From assembly GCF_024714495.1 (NCBI RefSeq), contig NZ_JAMZMJ010000001.1, positions 124,001-188,000 on the forward strand: a DNA stretch of 64,000 nt. Reading direction: 5' to 3'. Positions 35,645 to 43,455 of the stretch are shown here, piece by piece; the first letter of the stretch is position 1, and each line of letters begins with the position of its first letter. The notes beneath the pieces were generated by a model. The model searched no databases, was not told the origin of the DNA, and was given only the letters and a program-made list of their open reading frames with translations. A program made the translations under genes and the position numbers. The stretch is from Marinoscillum pacificum. Lineage in GTDB: Bacteria; Bacteroidota; Bacteroidia; Cytophagales; Cyclobacteriaceae.

Positions 35645-36871
35645 TTATTTCTTGATTTTGCGAATGACCAAGTCTTCTCCTCCAGTGTAGGTTCCTTCTT
35701 CATAAGCATTCCAGGCACTGTTGCTGATATAGTAGATGTCGTTATCAACTTTTACACCTTGAGTTGGTTCTGCTTGTTCGTGCAGATTTTGGTCGATTAC
35801 CTCCACTTCATTTACTTGAAAATTGTTTAGTTTTATCCTAAATGTTCTCTTAGGAGTAGTTCCATTTTGGAAACAATAGAGATAACCATCATCAAATAAA
35901 ATCCCATCAATTCCCTTATCAGCATATAAGCTTCTGGAATCAATTTTTACGAGCTCTTTAGTTTGTGCGTCATAAGTATGTAATCCAAGAATATAATCGC
36001 TTAGAATCAGCTTATCATTGACCCAGGCTATTCCTTGAACATTGAAAAGATCATCCGAAAAATCTGCATAGACTGAGGCACCACTTTTTGTAACCTGATA
36101 AACCTTATTATTCAATCCATCGGATGCTAAAACCAAGTCATCATGAACATAAATGATGTCTCCTAATAATGCATTCGGAACTTCATAAGCAAATTTTACT
36201 TTGTAATTTCCAGGATGCAATCCAATGATAGAAGACCTGTTCTCATATTCCTTTTGGTAATTGTTGATCTCGGGAAGTGCAGCTGTACAGACCCATATGT
36301 AGTCATCAGCATAGTCTATGCCCATGACTCCATAAGTCAATGGCTCTTTCTCATAATCTAAAACCTTATCTAGCTCTCCATTATCCATTGAGTAAAGTGT
36401 TCTGGTAGTGATTGTTCCCAGCATTATAGTTTGATCTTTTTGATTGTATCCGATAGATTCAAAATGATCTTCCTTTTGACTAAACTTCTTCCATGATTCA
36501 CTTGATTCCACTTTTTGTAGGAGCTCATTGACTATTTTCTTTAGTTGTTTGAACTCTGGATAATCCTTTAGAGATATGAAATCAAGATCTTGCATGTAGT
36601 CCATAGAGGCATTCATTTGCAAGTAATTTTTGAGAGCAGCAATGCTTTCTTGATGTTTTCCGTTTAGTGCCAATGCTGATGCTATATTATAGCCTAAAAT
36701 GGGATGGTTAGGCCTTAGTTCATTGGCTCGTCTGGCATATTTCAGATAGAGCGAATAATCTTTTTGCTTATAGGCATCCAAACTCCAAGCGTAATAAGTT
36801 CTTAAACTATCCTGAGCATTTGCATGTGAGAAGAGGAATAATGAAATGAAAAATGACAACCACTTGATCAT
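35645..36871 (-). CDS. Secreted TPR plus SMP-30-like beta-propeller protein
   Basis: 408 residues with a signal peptide (MIKWLSFFISLFLFSHANAQ). About 20-115 are TPR-like helices (YYAWSLDAYKQKDYSLYLKYARRANELRPNHPILGYNIASALALNG). Residues 140-400 show propeller-type repeats of the SMP-30/gluconolactonase kind (VLASDGLNNKVYQVT, VQGIAWVNDKLILSDYILG, TQGVKVDNDIYYISNSAW). The catalytic metal ligands of SMP-30 could not be confirmed, so enzyme activity is not claimed. Convergent with the efflux operon. Confidence 0.75.
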   Translation of the reverse strand: MIKWLSFFISLFLFSHANAQDSLRTYYAWSLDAYKQKDYSLYLKYARRANELRPNHPILGYNIASALALNGKHQESIAALKNYLQMNASMDYMQDLDFISLKDYPEFKQLKKIVNELLQKVESSESWKKFSQKEDHFESIGYNQKDQTIMLGTITTRTLYSMDNGELDKVLDYEKEPLTYGVMGIDYADDYIWVCTAALPEINNYQKEYENRSSIIGLHPGNYKVKFAYEVPNALLGDIIYVHDDLVLASDGLNNKVYQVTKSGASVYADFSDDLFNVQGIAWVNDKLILSDYILGLHTYDAQTKELVKIDSRSLYADKGIDGILFDDGYLYCFQNGTTPKRTFRIKLNNFQVNEVEVIDQNLHEQAEPTQGVKVDNDIYYISNSAWNAYEEGTYTGGEDLVIRKIKK

Positions 36872-36987
36872 TAGAATCTGTTTTTGAGCATAACAACACG
36901 CTAATCGGTATCCCTATGTTCTTAAATGCTTTTCTTTCCAAACGAAGAAAACGAATAATCCATAAATTCGCATAAAAATTGATTTCC

Positions 36988-37413
36988 ATGAGCAAACTGA
37001 CACCATTCCACTTAGCTGTACCCGTTTACGATCTGGTAGAAACCAGAGCTTTTTACAGAGACATTTTAGGTTGCGAAGAAGGACGTAGTTCTGATCAATG
37101 GGTGGATTTTAATTTGTTTGGTCATCAATTTGTTATTCACTTAAAGCCAAAGGCAGAAGGAGTAGATGCTCACCACAATCCAGTGGATGGACATGACGTG
37201 CCGGTGCCTCACTTTGGTGTGGTGTTGGAAATGGAAGCCTGGGAGAAGCTTTCAGAAGATTTGAAAAGCAAAGGAGTGGAGTTTGTGATCGAGCCATATG
37301 TACGGTTCAAAGGTCAGGCAGGAGAGCAGGCCACTATGTTTTTTAAGGATCCATCAGGAAATGCGCTTGAATTCAAGGCATTTGGAGATATGAGTCAAAT
37401 ATTCGCGAAATAA
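36988..37413 (+). CDS. VOC (glyoxalase/bleomycin resistance) superfamily protein
   Basis: Start set at ATG 36988, 141 residues. Two beta-alpha-beta-beta-beta units are visible: [20 protein letters not shown] at the start and [20 protein letters not shown] in the second half, ending [16 protein letters not shown]. Likely metal ligands are His in FHLAV, His in PHFGV and Glu in ALEFK. The superfamily includes lyases, dioxygenases and resistance proteins, so the reaction cannot be named. TAATG overlap with the next gene implies co-translation. Confidence 0.88.
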   Translation: MSKLTPFHLAVPVYDLVETRAFYRDILGCEEGRSSDQWVDFNLFGHQFVIHLKPKAEGVDAHHNPVDGHDVPVPHFGVVLEMEAWEKLSEDLKSKGVEFVIEPYVRFKGQAGEQATMFFKDPSGNALEFKAFGDMSQIFAK

Positions 37414-37886
37414 TGGCAGTGACACCAAAGTATAGAGAATTAACCGCATCTGAGCTACAGGAACTCGAGAAAGAGTTTGTTGACTACCTAATCGTGAATG
37501 GAATTACTGCCGATGATTGGGTGAAAATTAAGGAAGATGAGAAAGAGAAAGCAGAGGACATCATCACCTTATTTAGCGATGTAGTGCTTGAAGGAGTACT
37601 ACGAAAAGTACAATTTTTGGAATTTCGGACCAAGTCTGACATCAAAGCATTTCAATGCCTTGGTGAAAAGATGGTATTAGTTGGAATGTCTACCGATAAC
37701 GATCAAATTGACTTTACGAATGAGGAAGTATTCAAGACGATATCAACTGCCGATGGCATAAAAGTTTATACTACAGAGAAAGCCTACTCTGAAGCTAGAG
37801 AGTCCGAATTGTTTAAAATGATACAGAAGGGATGCTCTATTTCCGACGGGCAGAGTTTTAAAGCGATTAGTCTGGCTTTGGTATAG
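37413..37886 (+). CDS. DUF6495-like small protein
   Basis: 157 residues, cytoplasmic. YRELTASELQELEKEFVDYLIVNGI, then DDWVKIKEDEKEKAEDIITLFSDVV and LRKVQFLEFRT, match what I recall of the DUF6495 group found in Bacteroidota. Function is unknown. It starts on the stop codon of the VOC gene and so shares its message. Confidence 0.7.
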   Translation: MAVTPKYRELTASELQELEKEFVDYLIVNGITADDWVKIKEDEKEKAEDIITLFSDVVLEGVLRKVQFLEFRTKSDIKAFQCLGEKMVLVGMSTDNDQIDFTNEEVFKTISTADGIKVYTTEKAYSEARESELFKMIQKGCSISDGQSFKAISLALV

Positions 37887-37890
37887 CTAA

Positions 37891-38013
37891 TTACTTAATG
37901 ATAATTACTTGTCCATCCGGTAAGTGGATGGACAAGTAGGATATATCGATCCCGGTTTTTTTAATCAACTGTCGAATTAACTGATATTCTTTTATCAACT
38001 GTTCTAGTGTCAT
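37891..38013 (-). CDS. 40-residue microprotein, last gene of an unrecognised three-gene operon
   Basis: ATG at 38013 to TAA at 37891 encodes 40 residues, starting MTLEQLIKEYQLIRQLIKKT and ending LPDGQVIIIK. Its ATG overlaps the TGA of the upstream gene (ATGA), the usual sign of translational coupling. The first half is a charged amphipathic helix and the second half a short beta-like segment (SYLSIHLPDGQVIII). No homologue is known to me. The support is overlap, codon structure and sense-strand position. Its stop lies four bases from the convergent DUF6495-like gene. Length alone would allow chance, so confidence is moderate. Confidence 0.6.
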   Translation of the reverse strand: MTLEQLIKEYQLIRQLIKKTGIDISYLSIHLPDGQVIIIK

Positions 38014-38774
38014 ACTGTTTTAAAACGAATGGTTATTTCACTAGTCAGTGATGCATTTGAAGTGTTCGTGACAGGTTTAGAGATAATTCTAAGTGCTGGA
38101 ACCTGCAGAGATTCTGATGTGGGAAGCGGAAGTCTAGATTTATCAATCACCAGAATCTTGTCATTAGTTTCGGGATCATAAATTTCATGAATGGGTAATC
38201 CAGGTTGATTAGGAGAAGGATGTTCATTCTGATTAGATGATGATAATGTTGTAATCGGTTGAATTGGATCACCGTTAGATGATTCCTGATTTTCAAACAG
38301 GTTAGAAAGTTCCAATTTTGTTTTGATTTCGCCCGATTCAATCATTAATCTGGGTGAGTCGGTTCTCATTAAAGATTCTTTAATAAAATCCTTTTTCTCA
38401 ATTACGATGGTTTCTAAAAGATGTGCTTTGAGAAAAGCCGATCCCTCTACAGAGAGTGTTTGGTCAGCATTCCAGATTAATGGTTGATCATCATATTGTC
38501 CTAAGATTTCAGAGATGATCAAATCAAGCTCTTGAGTGAACTGCACCTGAGGTGTCAATTCCACATTGAAGATTTCCAATTCCTTCTCCAATATTTCATC
38601 TTCCGAGACATGAAGTGCCGCAAACTTGGAATGAGGGATATCTAAAGCTCTTTCGAGCTCTAGATATTTGTTAGTTTGATAATGGTTAGCACTTAGTGTA
38701 GCATCAAATGTTTCATGCATTAGTTGCGAAACCAGTTCTGCAAAACCGAGACTAACCTTGCTAAATCCTTCCAT
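38010..38774 (-). CDS. Unrecognised protein A of three-gene operon
   Basis: 254 residues, no signal peptide or membrane helix. Three blocks parallel the next gene: a helical N-terminus (FAELVSQLMHETFDATL), a central MIESGEIKTKLEL segment and a beta-like C-terminal end (SEITIRFKTV). Between them lies a Ser/Pro/Asn-rich linker (about 170-200). The gene starts four bases after the stop of its paralogue and overlaps the microprotein. The protein bears a faint likeness to DUF2589-type proteins, which also begin with an FSELI-like helix and end in a beta strand. I did not recognise a function. Confidence 0.75.
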   Translation of the reverse strand: MEGFSKVSLGFAELVSQLMHETFDATLSANHYQTNKYLELERALDIPHSKFAALHVSEDEILEKELEIFNVELTPQVQFTQELDLIISEILGQYDDQPLIWNADQTLSVEGSAFLKAHLLETIVIEKKDFIKESLMRTDSPRLMIESGEIKTKLELSNLFENQESSNGDPIQPITTLSSSNQNEHPSPNQPGLPIHEIYDPETNDKILVIDKSRLPLPTSESLQVPALRIISKPVTNTSNASLTSEITIRFKTV

Positions 38775-38778
38775 TGTT

Positions 38779-39630
38779 CTAACCGTTTAAAGGGGCATAA
38801 TCTGTCTTAAATTTGATGAGTACACGTCCAAAGATGTCTACTTTGGTTCCGCTGCTGTCTCGCTGATAAGACTTAGCTGTATTGACAGTTACTGTTCTGT
38901 TCTTGGTCTTATCCTTGTTTTTGAATATTCCCAGGAAACCGCCTCCCTTCACATTCTTAATTTTGTTTTTTACTCGTTCCTTATCTGAAGTAGACGATCC
39001 TGAGGTGCTGTTATTCCAGGTGCTGAAGGTGATTTTTGTCTCTATTTCTCCTTCTGTGACTATCAGTCGCATCATGCCTTGTTTGGCCAGGTTTTGAAGC
39101 AATCCATACTTATTGGAGGATATTAACATGGCCATTGCTGAAGTGATTTGCTCGTAATCTGGTAGTGTGCCTGAAATCTCTTCATTGTATTTAGTTATGG
39201 CTTCCAATGCGGGATCGGGTGAGTCGCCACCAATCTGATCTATTAACTTTTCTACCACCGGAGTTACGGTTTTGGTCAATGCTCCTAGCCAGGTTGTTTC
39301 AGATCCTTCACCAGCTTCTTCGGCTGCTTCTGCAGGTTTAGGTGATTCTAGTTTTCCCAGCACCGTTTCCAAAGTGCTGTCATCAATTGTAGGAAGGTCA
39401 TACTTCATTACAAAATCCGTAATCTCCTCAAAACTAACTCCGTCTTTGGTGTTGTTGATGTAAGTAGATAGGTCTTCTGTTAAAGAAGATACAAATGCAG
39501 AATACTCCTCCATCTGAATGATGTGTTGCTTCACCAGTGCATTAAATGTTCCATCGATTAGTTCTGCTGTAAATTCACTGAAAGGGATGTCTCCAAACCT
39601 TGCAGCGGTGTCAATTGCGTTGTTACTCAT
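38779..39630 (-). CDS. Unrecognised protein B of three-gene operon
   Basis: Start set at ATG 39630 (283 residues); the frame stays open 22 codons further upstream without a plausible start context. No signal peptide. A helical N-terminus (FSEFTAELIDGTFNALV) is followed by an acidic stretch with AEAAEEAGEGSET. Next comes a central MRLIVTEGEIETKITFS segment, a basic Lys-rich region (about 215-240, ERVKNKIKNVKGGGF) and a C-terminal FGRVLIKFKT strand. It is paralogous to protein A and probably the first gene of the operon. The role is unknown; the lack of any export signal suggests a cytoplasmic or assembled structure. Confidence 0.75.
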   Translation of the reverse strand: MSNNAIDTAARFGDIPFSEFTAELIDGTFNALVKQHIIQMEEYSAFVSSLTEDLSTYINNTKDGVSFEEITDFVMKYDLPTIDDSTLETVLGKLESPKPAEAAEEAGEGSETTWLGALTKTVTPVVEKLIDQIGGDSPDPALEAITKYNEEISGTLPDYEQITSAMAMLISSNKYGLLQNLAKQGMMRLIVTEGEIETKITFSTWNNSTSGSSTSDKERVKNKIKNVKGGGFLGIFKNKDKTKNRTVTVNTAKSYQRDSSGTKVDIFGRVLIKFKTDYAPLNG

Positions 39631-40012
39631 AGCGGTAAAATGTTTGTAGATTAATAATAGATGTTTTGCACATCCGTTCTTCAGGCAATTAGTCAAATCG
39701 AGGCTTTATATAAAACTAGTTTTTAGTTAATGGGATACTTTCTTGTGTAAAGTATATGATAATCTTAGTTAACGGAATAAGTGATTTCTTAAATCCAGTT
39801 TGTACTTGTAGTTTAAATGGTACCTCAATGAAATTGTCGGTAATTGTATAATTAAGAAGGGTTTTTATTGGAATAATTCAATTAAATATTCTTTCTGTTT
39901 ATTTGAAATATGATATTAATTGGATTAATAATATTTTAATGTTAATTGCTGTAATTAATCAGATTCCTTTCCTAACTTAGTAAGAGCCCCGCTTAAATTA
40001 ACTAATACCGCC
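39631..40012. other. 382-base AT-rich intergenic region
   Basis: Very AT-rich, between the divergent starts of the three-gene operon and the thioredoxin-fold protein. A TAACTTAG element at 39973-39980 precedes the plus-strand gene. I see no RNA gene or open frame in it. Confidence 0.6.
39973..39980 (+). promoter_or_regulatory. TAACTTAG promoter-like element
   Basis: An 8-base element resembling the TAnnTTTG -7 box, 33 bases before the ATG of the thioredoxin-fold gene. The same octamer precedes the starts at 57162 and 58701. Confidence 0.35.
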
Positions 40013-40591
40013 ATGAAAACCGCCCTATTTTTTAGTGTTGGACTACTATGCTTGTTGGTCCAATCACAAGCTCAGCAAATTTGTTTTGATGATATCCGTG
40101 AACATTTAAAATCAAATCCTAGTCAAGAAGGAAACGAGTTTTTTGACCTCTTGAAGGGGTGTAACTATCCATTATTTGATGTCAAAACGGTAGATGGTGA
40201 AGTAATCTCTTCTGGAGAGCTTGCTAATAAAGTAGTAGTCATGAGTTTCTGGAATATTGATCATAAAGCCTGTATAGATGAAATACCTGCGCTTAATCAA
40301 TTGGTAGAGAAATATAAAGATGATGATGTGGTCTTTCTCTCGTTTAATAACAATACGAAATCTGCATTATCCAAATTCTTGTCTAAGAATCAATGCAGCT
40401 TTAAGGTGGTTGCTGAATCGCAACGTATCAACGACTTAATGATGCCTATTGAAGATTATCCTATCAATATGATTTTTAACAGGAAAGGCAAGCTTGTGTA
40501 TGGCTCAATAGGAGCTATGCAGGATGCGGACAAGACAATCTATGAAGAGCTATCACCATTGATTGATTACTTGTTGATCGCTGTATTCTGA
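40013..40591 (+). CDS. TlpA/thioredoxin-fold secreted protein missing the first active-site cysteine
   Basis: 192 residues with a signal peptide (MKTALFFSVGLLCLLVQSQAQ). The thioredoxin core is visible: LANKVVVMSFWNIDHKACIDEIPALNQLVEKY, then VVFLSFNNN and EDYPINMIFNRKGKLVYGSIG with the cis-Pro. In place of CxxC the site reads HKAC, so only the second cysteine remains. It cannot act as an ordinary disulfide reductase. It may bind a substrate, act through the single Cys, or be a structural variant. Other cysteines (in QICFDD, KGCNY, NQCSF) could compensate. Confidence 0.82.
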   Translation: MKTALFFSVGLLCLLVQSQAQQICFDDIREHLKSNPSQEGNEFFDLLKGCNYPLFDVKTVDGEVISSGELANKVVVMSFWNIDHKACIDEIPALNQLVEKYKDDDVVFLSFNNNTKSALSKFLSKNQCSFKVVAESQRINDLMMPIEDYPINMIFNRKGKLVYGSIGAMQDADKTIYEELSPLIDYLLIAVF

Positions 40592-40680
40592 GAATTTACT
40601 ACGTGTTTTATGGTATAGAATTTACCGTGATTAGCGGATTATAATTGAGTCAATGCTCTAGTAATTTACCTTAAAATCAA

Positions 40681-41643
40681 ATGACTATGGCTATTGTATT
40701 TTTTACACTTTCACTTGTTCTAGGCTTTGTTTCCTTGATTGGGTTAATATCTCCTAAACTCATTTTGCGCAACTCGGCTCATCCTAAAAGGAGTAAAGTT
40801 CTCCTATTATTGGGATTACCTTCTTTTATTCTTTTTGTCGCATTTGGGTTTACCTATGAGTCAAGTTGGGATGCAGCATTGAAGGATAAGGAAAATGTTC
40901 TGGAAGTAAGTTTAAAATATAAGAATCTGACGGAGTTGCCAGAAGAACTGTCTACCATGAAGCAATTGGTGAAGTTGGACTTAAGTAAAAACAATCTAAC
41001 TGAGCTTCCTAATTACTTGCGCGACTTTAATAAGCTTGAAGAGTTGAACTTATCTGATAATCCCATATCAGAATTACCAGTCTGGTTAACAGATTTGAAG
41101 TCTTTAAAGCGCTTGACCTTAGATAGAACTGACATAATCGCTATTCCAGTAGGTTTAGAATCAGCAGAGGTGAGTTATAAGGAAACCCCACTATACCAAA
41201 CAGAGCATCCTGTATTGAAAGAGGCTAAAGAAAAACCTGAGCTAGCTGAAGAGGAAATGCAAGAAGATGACCATTCAGAAAGTTTTGGTGAGTTTGCTAT
41301 GCGCAAATTCATGGGACGGGATTATGGAAGTAGACGGAAATTTGAAAAAGGTGAAATATTTTATGAGCAGCCAGTAACGAAAGACCAGGTTGATCAAATA
41401 GGTGAATTCATGCTGATGCTTGGTGTATTTAATGATGAAAATGAGTCAAGTATGTTACTAGAGTTGGATGAAGATATCTATAATTTAAAAATGGTTGTCA
41501 ATGAAGATAGTGAGCTTAATGCTGATTTAATCGCAGCTTTTACCACTATTAAATCAGCTATTCAACTGGATGTTTTTCCAAATGATAAATTTCAACTGAT
41601 ATTGACAGATGACAGACTAGATCCAATAAAAGTGATTGAATGA
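40681..41643 (+). CDS. Leucine-rich-repeat membrane protein
   Basis: 320 residues. Two N-terminal membrane helices (about 3-24 and 40-59). Residues 75-165 hold three to four LRRs (LKYKNLTELPEELSTMKQLVKLDLSKNNLTELPNYL, LNLSDNPISELP, LTLDRTDIIAIP). An acidic linker (EEEMQEDD) and a C-terminal domain of unknown fold follow. The orientation of the LRR part cannot be fixed by eye. It ends two bases from a convergent gene. It may bind proteins at the inner membrane. Confidence 0.8.
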   Translation: MTMAIVFFTLSLVLGFVSLIGLISPKLILRNSAHPKRSKVLLLLGLPSFILFVAFGFTYESSWDAALKDKENVLEVSLKYKNLTELPEELSTMKQLVKLDLSKNNLTELPNYLRDFNKLEELNLSDNPISELPVWLTDLKSLKRLTLDRTDIIAIPVGLESAEVSYKETPLYQTEHPVLKEAKEKPELAEEEMQEDDHSESFGEFAMRKFMGRDYGSRRKFEKGEIFYEQPVTKDQVDQIGEFMLMLGVFNDENESSMLLELDEDIYNLKMVVNEDSELNADLIAAFTTIKSAIQLDVFPNDKFQLILTDDRLDPIKVIE

Positions 41644-41645
41644 CC

Positions 41646-42182
41646 TTAGTAAAACGTTATAAACGCATCCTCATGGTATTTCTTTACCTCAGAGTAAAGC
41701 CCTACGGTATAAGGAATTACTACCTTCCACATTCCGCTTACCTTAATGATTTCTGTCTTAAACAGGATGGCTGTTTTCGATAATTCATGCGCACCATCTT
41801 CATGATCAAAAGCCCCAATTTGTACGTATTTGAGATTGGTAGGAGGAGTGTCTGGTGCAATTGCTGGCTCAATACTAGTTGACTTCAACTTCAATGGTAC
41901 TGCTGTTTGCTGCCAGATGTAATGATCATTTTTCGTGTTGATCACATGGAGTTTCATCCGCATGGCCAATTGATTGTCAATCATAAGAGTGTCATGAAAA
42001 ACCACTTTTACACTATCATAGCCTGCGAATTCTTTTGGTAATACTGCCTCATATAGAGACTCATTATTATTGAACTCGATGTGAAAATTAGATTCGATGG
42101 CATACGCCTGAGATAAGTCAAATTGAGCCTTGGCTCCAAGAGATAGTAATGCACATAGCACTACAGTGAGTGAAGTTTTCAT
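41646..42182 (-). CDS. Secreted protein with a SPOR-like C-terminal region
   Basis: 178 residues with a signal peptide (MKTSLTVVLCALLSLGAKAQ). The last 70 residues read KYVQIGAFDHEDGAHELS followed by IKVSGMWKVVIPYTVGLYSEVKKYHEDAF, close to the beta-alpha-beta repeat of SPOR domains, which bind denuded glycan strands of peptidoglycan. The first half is unrecognised and beta-rich. The likely location is the periplasm. The gene is convergent with the LRR gene with a 2-base gap. Confidence 0.72.
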   Translation of the reverse strand: MKTSLTVVLCALLSLGAKAQFDLSQAYAIESNFHIEFNNNESLYEAVLPKEFAGYDSVKVVFHDTLMIDNQLAMRMKLHVINTKNDHYIWQQTAVPLKLKSTSIEPAIAPDTPPTNLKYVQIGAFDHEDGAHELSKTAILFKTEIIKVSGMWKVVIPYTVGLYSEVKKYHEDAFITFY

Positions 42183-42326
42183 AGATTAAATAGCTGGTTA
42201 ATAAATCAAAGTATTGAGTGGTTAGCAAAATACTTCAGTTGCTTGTCAAGTAAAAATACAAGAAACTGATGAAATAATCCAGTAGGAAATCTTTATTAGT
42301 AATTGGCTGTCCGGTAAATTGCTGAC

Positions 42327-43289
42327 GTGAGAAAGGTATTGGACCCGTTTGTAGTAGGCTTAATGGTCATGATTTTGCTAGCCTATGCTGTGCCAGGGTT
42401 GGAGCATCCACTTCATTTGAAACTAGTGATAGACGTAGGAGTGGTGTTAATCTTCTTTTTTTACGGATTGAAGCTGAATGTGGGATCTTTGGTTTCTGAC
42501 TTAAGCAATTGGAAGCTCCATGTAGGAGTTCAAATGATTACGTATGTGCTTTATCCATTGTTGATTTTGCCATTTTATTTCACTGCACATGATACGGTAT
42601 ATTATTCATTTTGGATAGGGTTGTTTTATCTCGCTAGTTTGCCATCTACCGTTTCTTCATCCATTGTGATGGTTTCCATTGCCAAGGGAAATATTCCGGG
42701 AGCCATCTTCAATGCAAGCCTGAGTGGTTTGCTAGGCGTGTTGATTACACCTGTTCTGATTGGCTTCTTCATTACCAACCAAAGTGGAGCTGCAATGGAC
42801 TTTGGACAGGTTATGCTAGACCTGTTTTTACATATTTTGCTACCACTAATCCTCGGAATAGCGCTTAATAAATTCTTAGGAGCCTATTTTCAAAAATATA
42901 GTTCAATGCTGGCCTGGTTTGATAAAGTCATCATCTGGTTGATTGTATATAGAAGCTTTAGTGAATCGTTCACTTTGGGTGTCTTTCAGCAGTTTGGAGG
43001 AACGTTAATTCTGATTCTTTTAGGAGTAGTGATGGTGTTGTTTGCTAGTATCTTTTTTCTATCCAACAAAGCTGCTGACTGGTTAGGATTTTCTATTGAG
43101 GATAAGATTACGTTGAGCTTCTGCGGAACCAAAAAATCCCTGGTTCATGGCTCAGTGATGGCTTCTGTACTCTTTGTAGGAATGTCAGAAAGTGGAATAT
43201 ATTTATTGCCCATCTTGATGTATCATCCGTTTCAAATCTTTGTGATTAGCATTATCGCACAGCGATATGGGAGTAGGCTAGCTAGTTGA
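42327..43289 (+). CDS. Bile acid:sodium symporter family (BASS) transporter
   Basis: GTG start, 320 residues, with about nine to ten membrane helices. Features of the SBF-like/UPF BASS group include GLKLNVGSLVSDLSNWKLHVGVQ, SLPSTVSSSIVMVSIAKGNIPGAIFN and FCGTKKSLVHGSVMASVLF, the last typical of the family core helix. Relatives carry organic anions with sodium; the solute here is unknown. The surrounding genes give no hint. Confidence 0.88.
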   Translation: MRKVLDPFVVGLMVMILLAYAVPGLEHPLHLKLVIDVGVVLIFFFYGLKLNVGSLVSDLSNWKLHVGVQMITYVLYPLLILPFYFTAHDTVYYSFWIGLFYLASLPSTVSSSIVMVSIAKGNIPGAIFNASLSGLLGVLITPVLIGFFITNQSGAAMDFGQVMLDLFLHILLPLILGIALNKFLGAYFQKYSSMLAWFDKVIIWLIVYRSFSESFTLGVFQQFGGTLILILLGVVMVLFASIFFLSNKAADWLGFSIEDKITLSFCGTKKSLVHGSVMASVLFVGMSESGIYLLPILMYHPFQIFVISIIAQRYGSRLAS

Positions 43290-43455
43290 TATCACTAATA
43301 TTTGACTTGTTTATTATAGGTGTAATCAATCATAAATTAAACTATAAAAACTAGAGAAGTAAACGGGATATTGATTATTTACTGACTGAATTTGGGTGTT
43401 TTTGTATTTTTTATGTTGCTAAAATGTAAATTAACAGATCGAGATTATTGTATGA

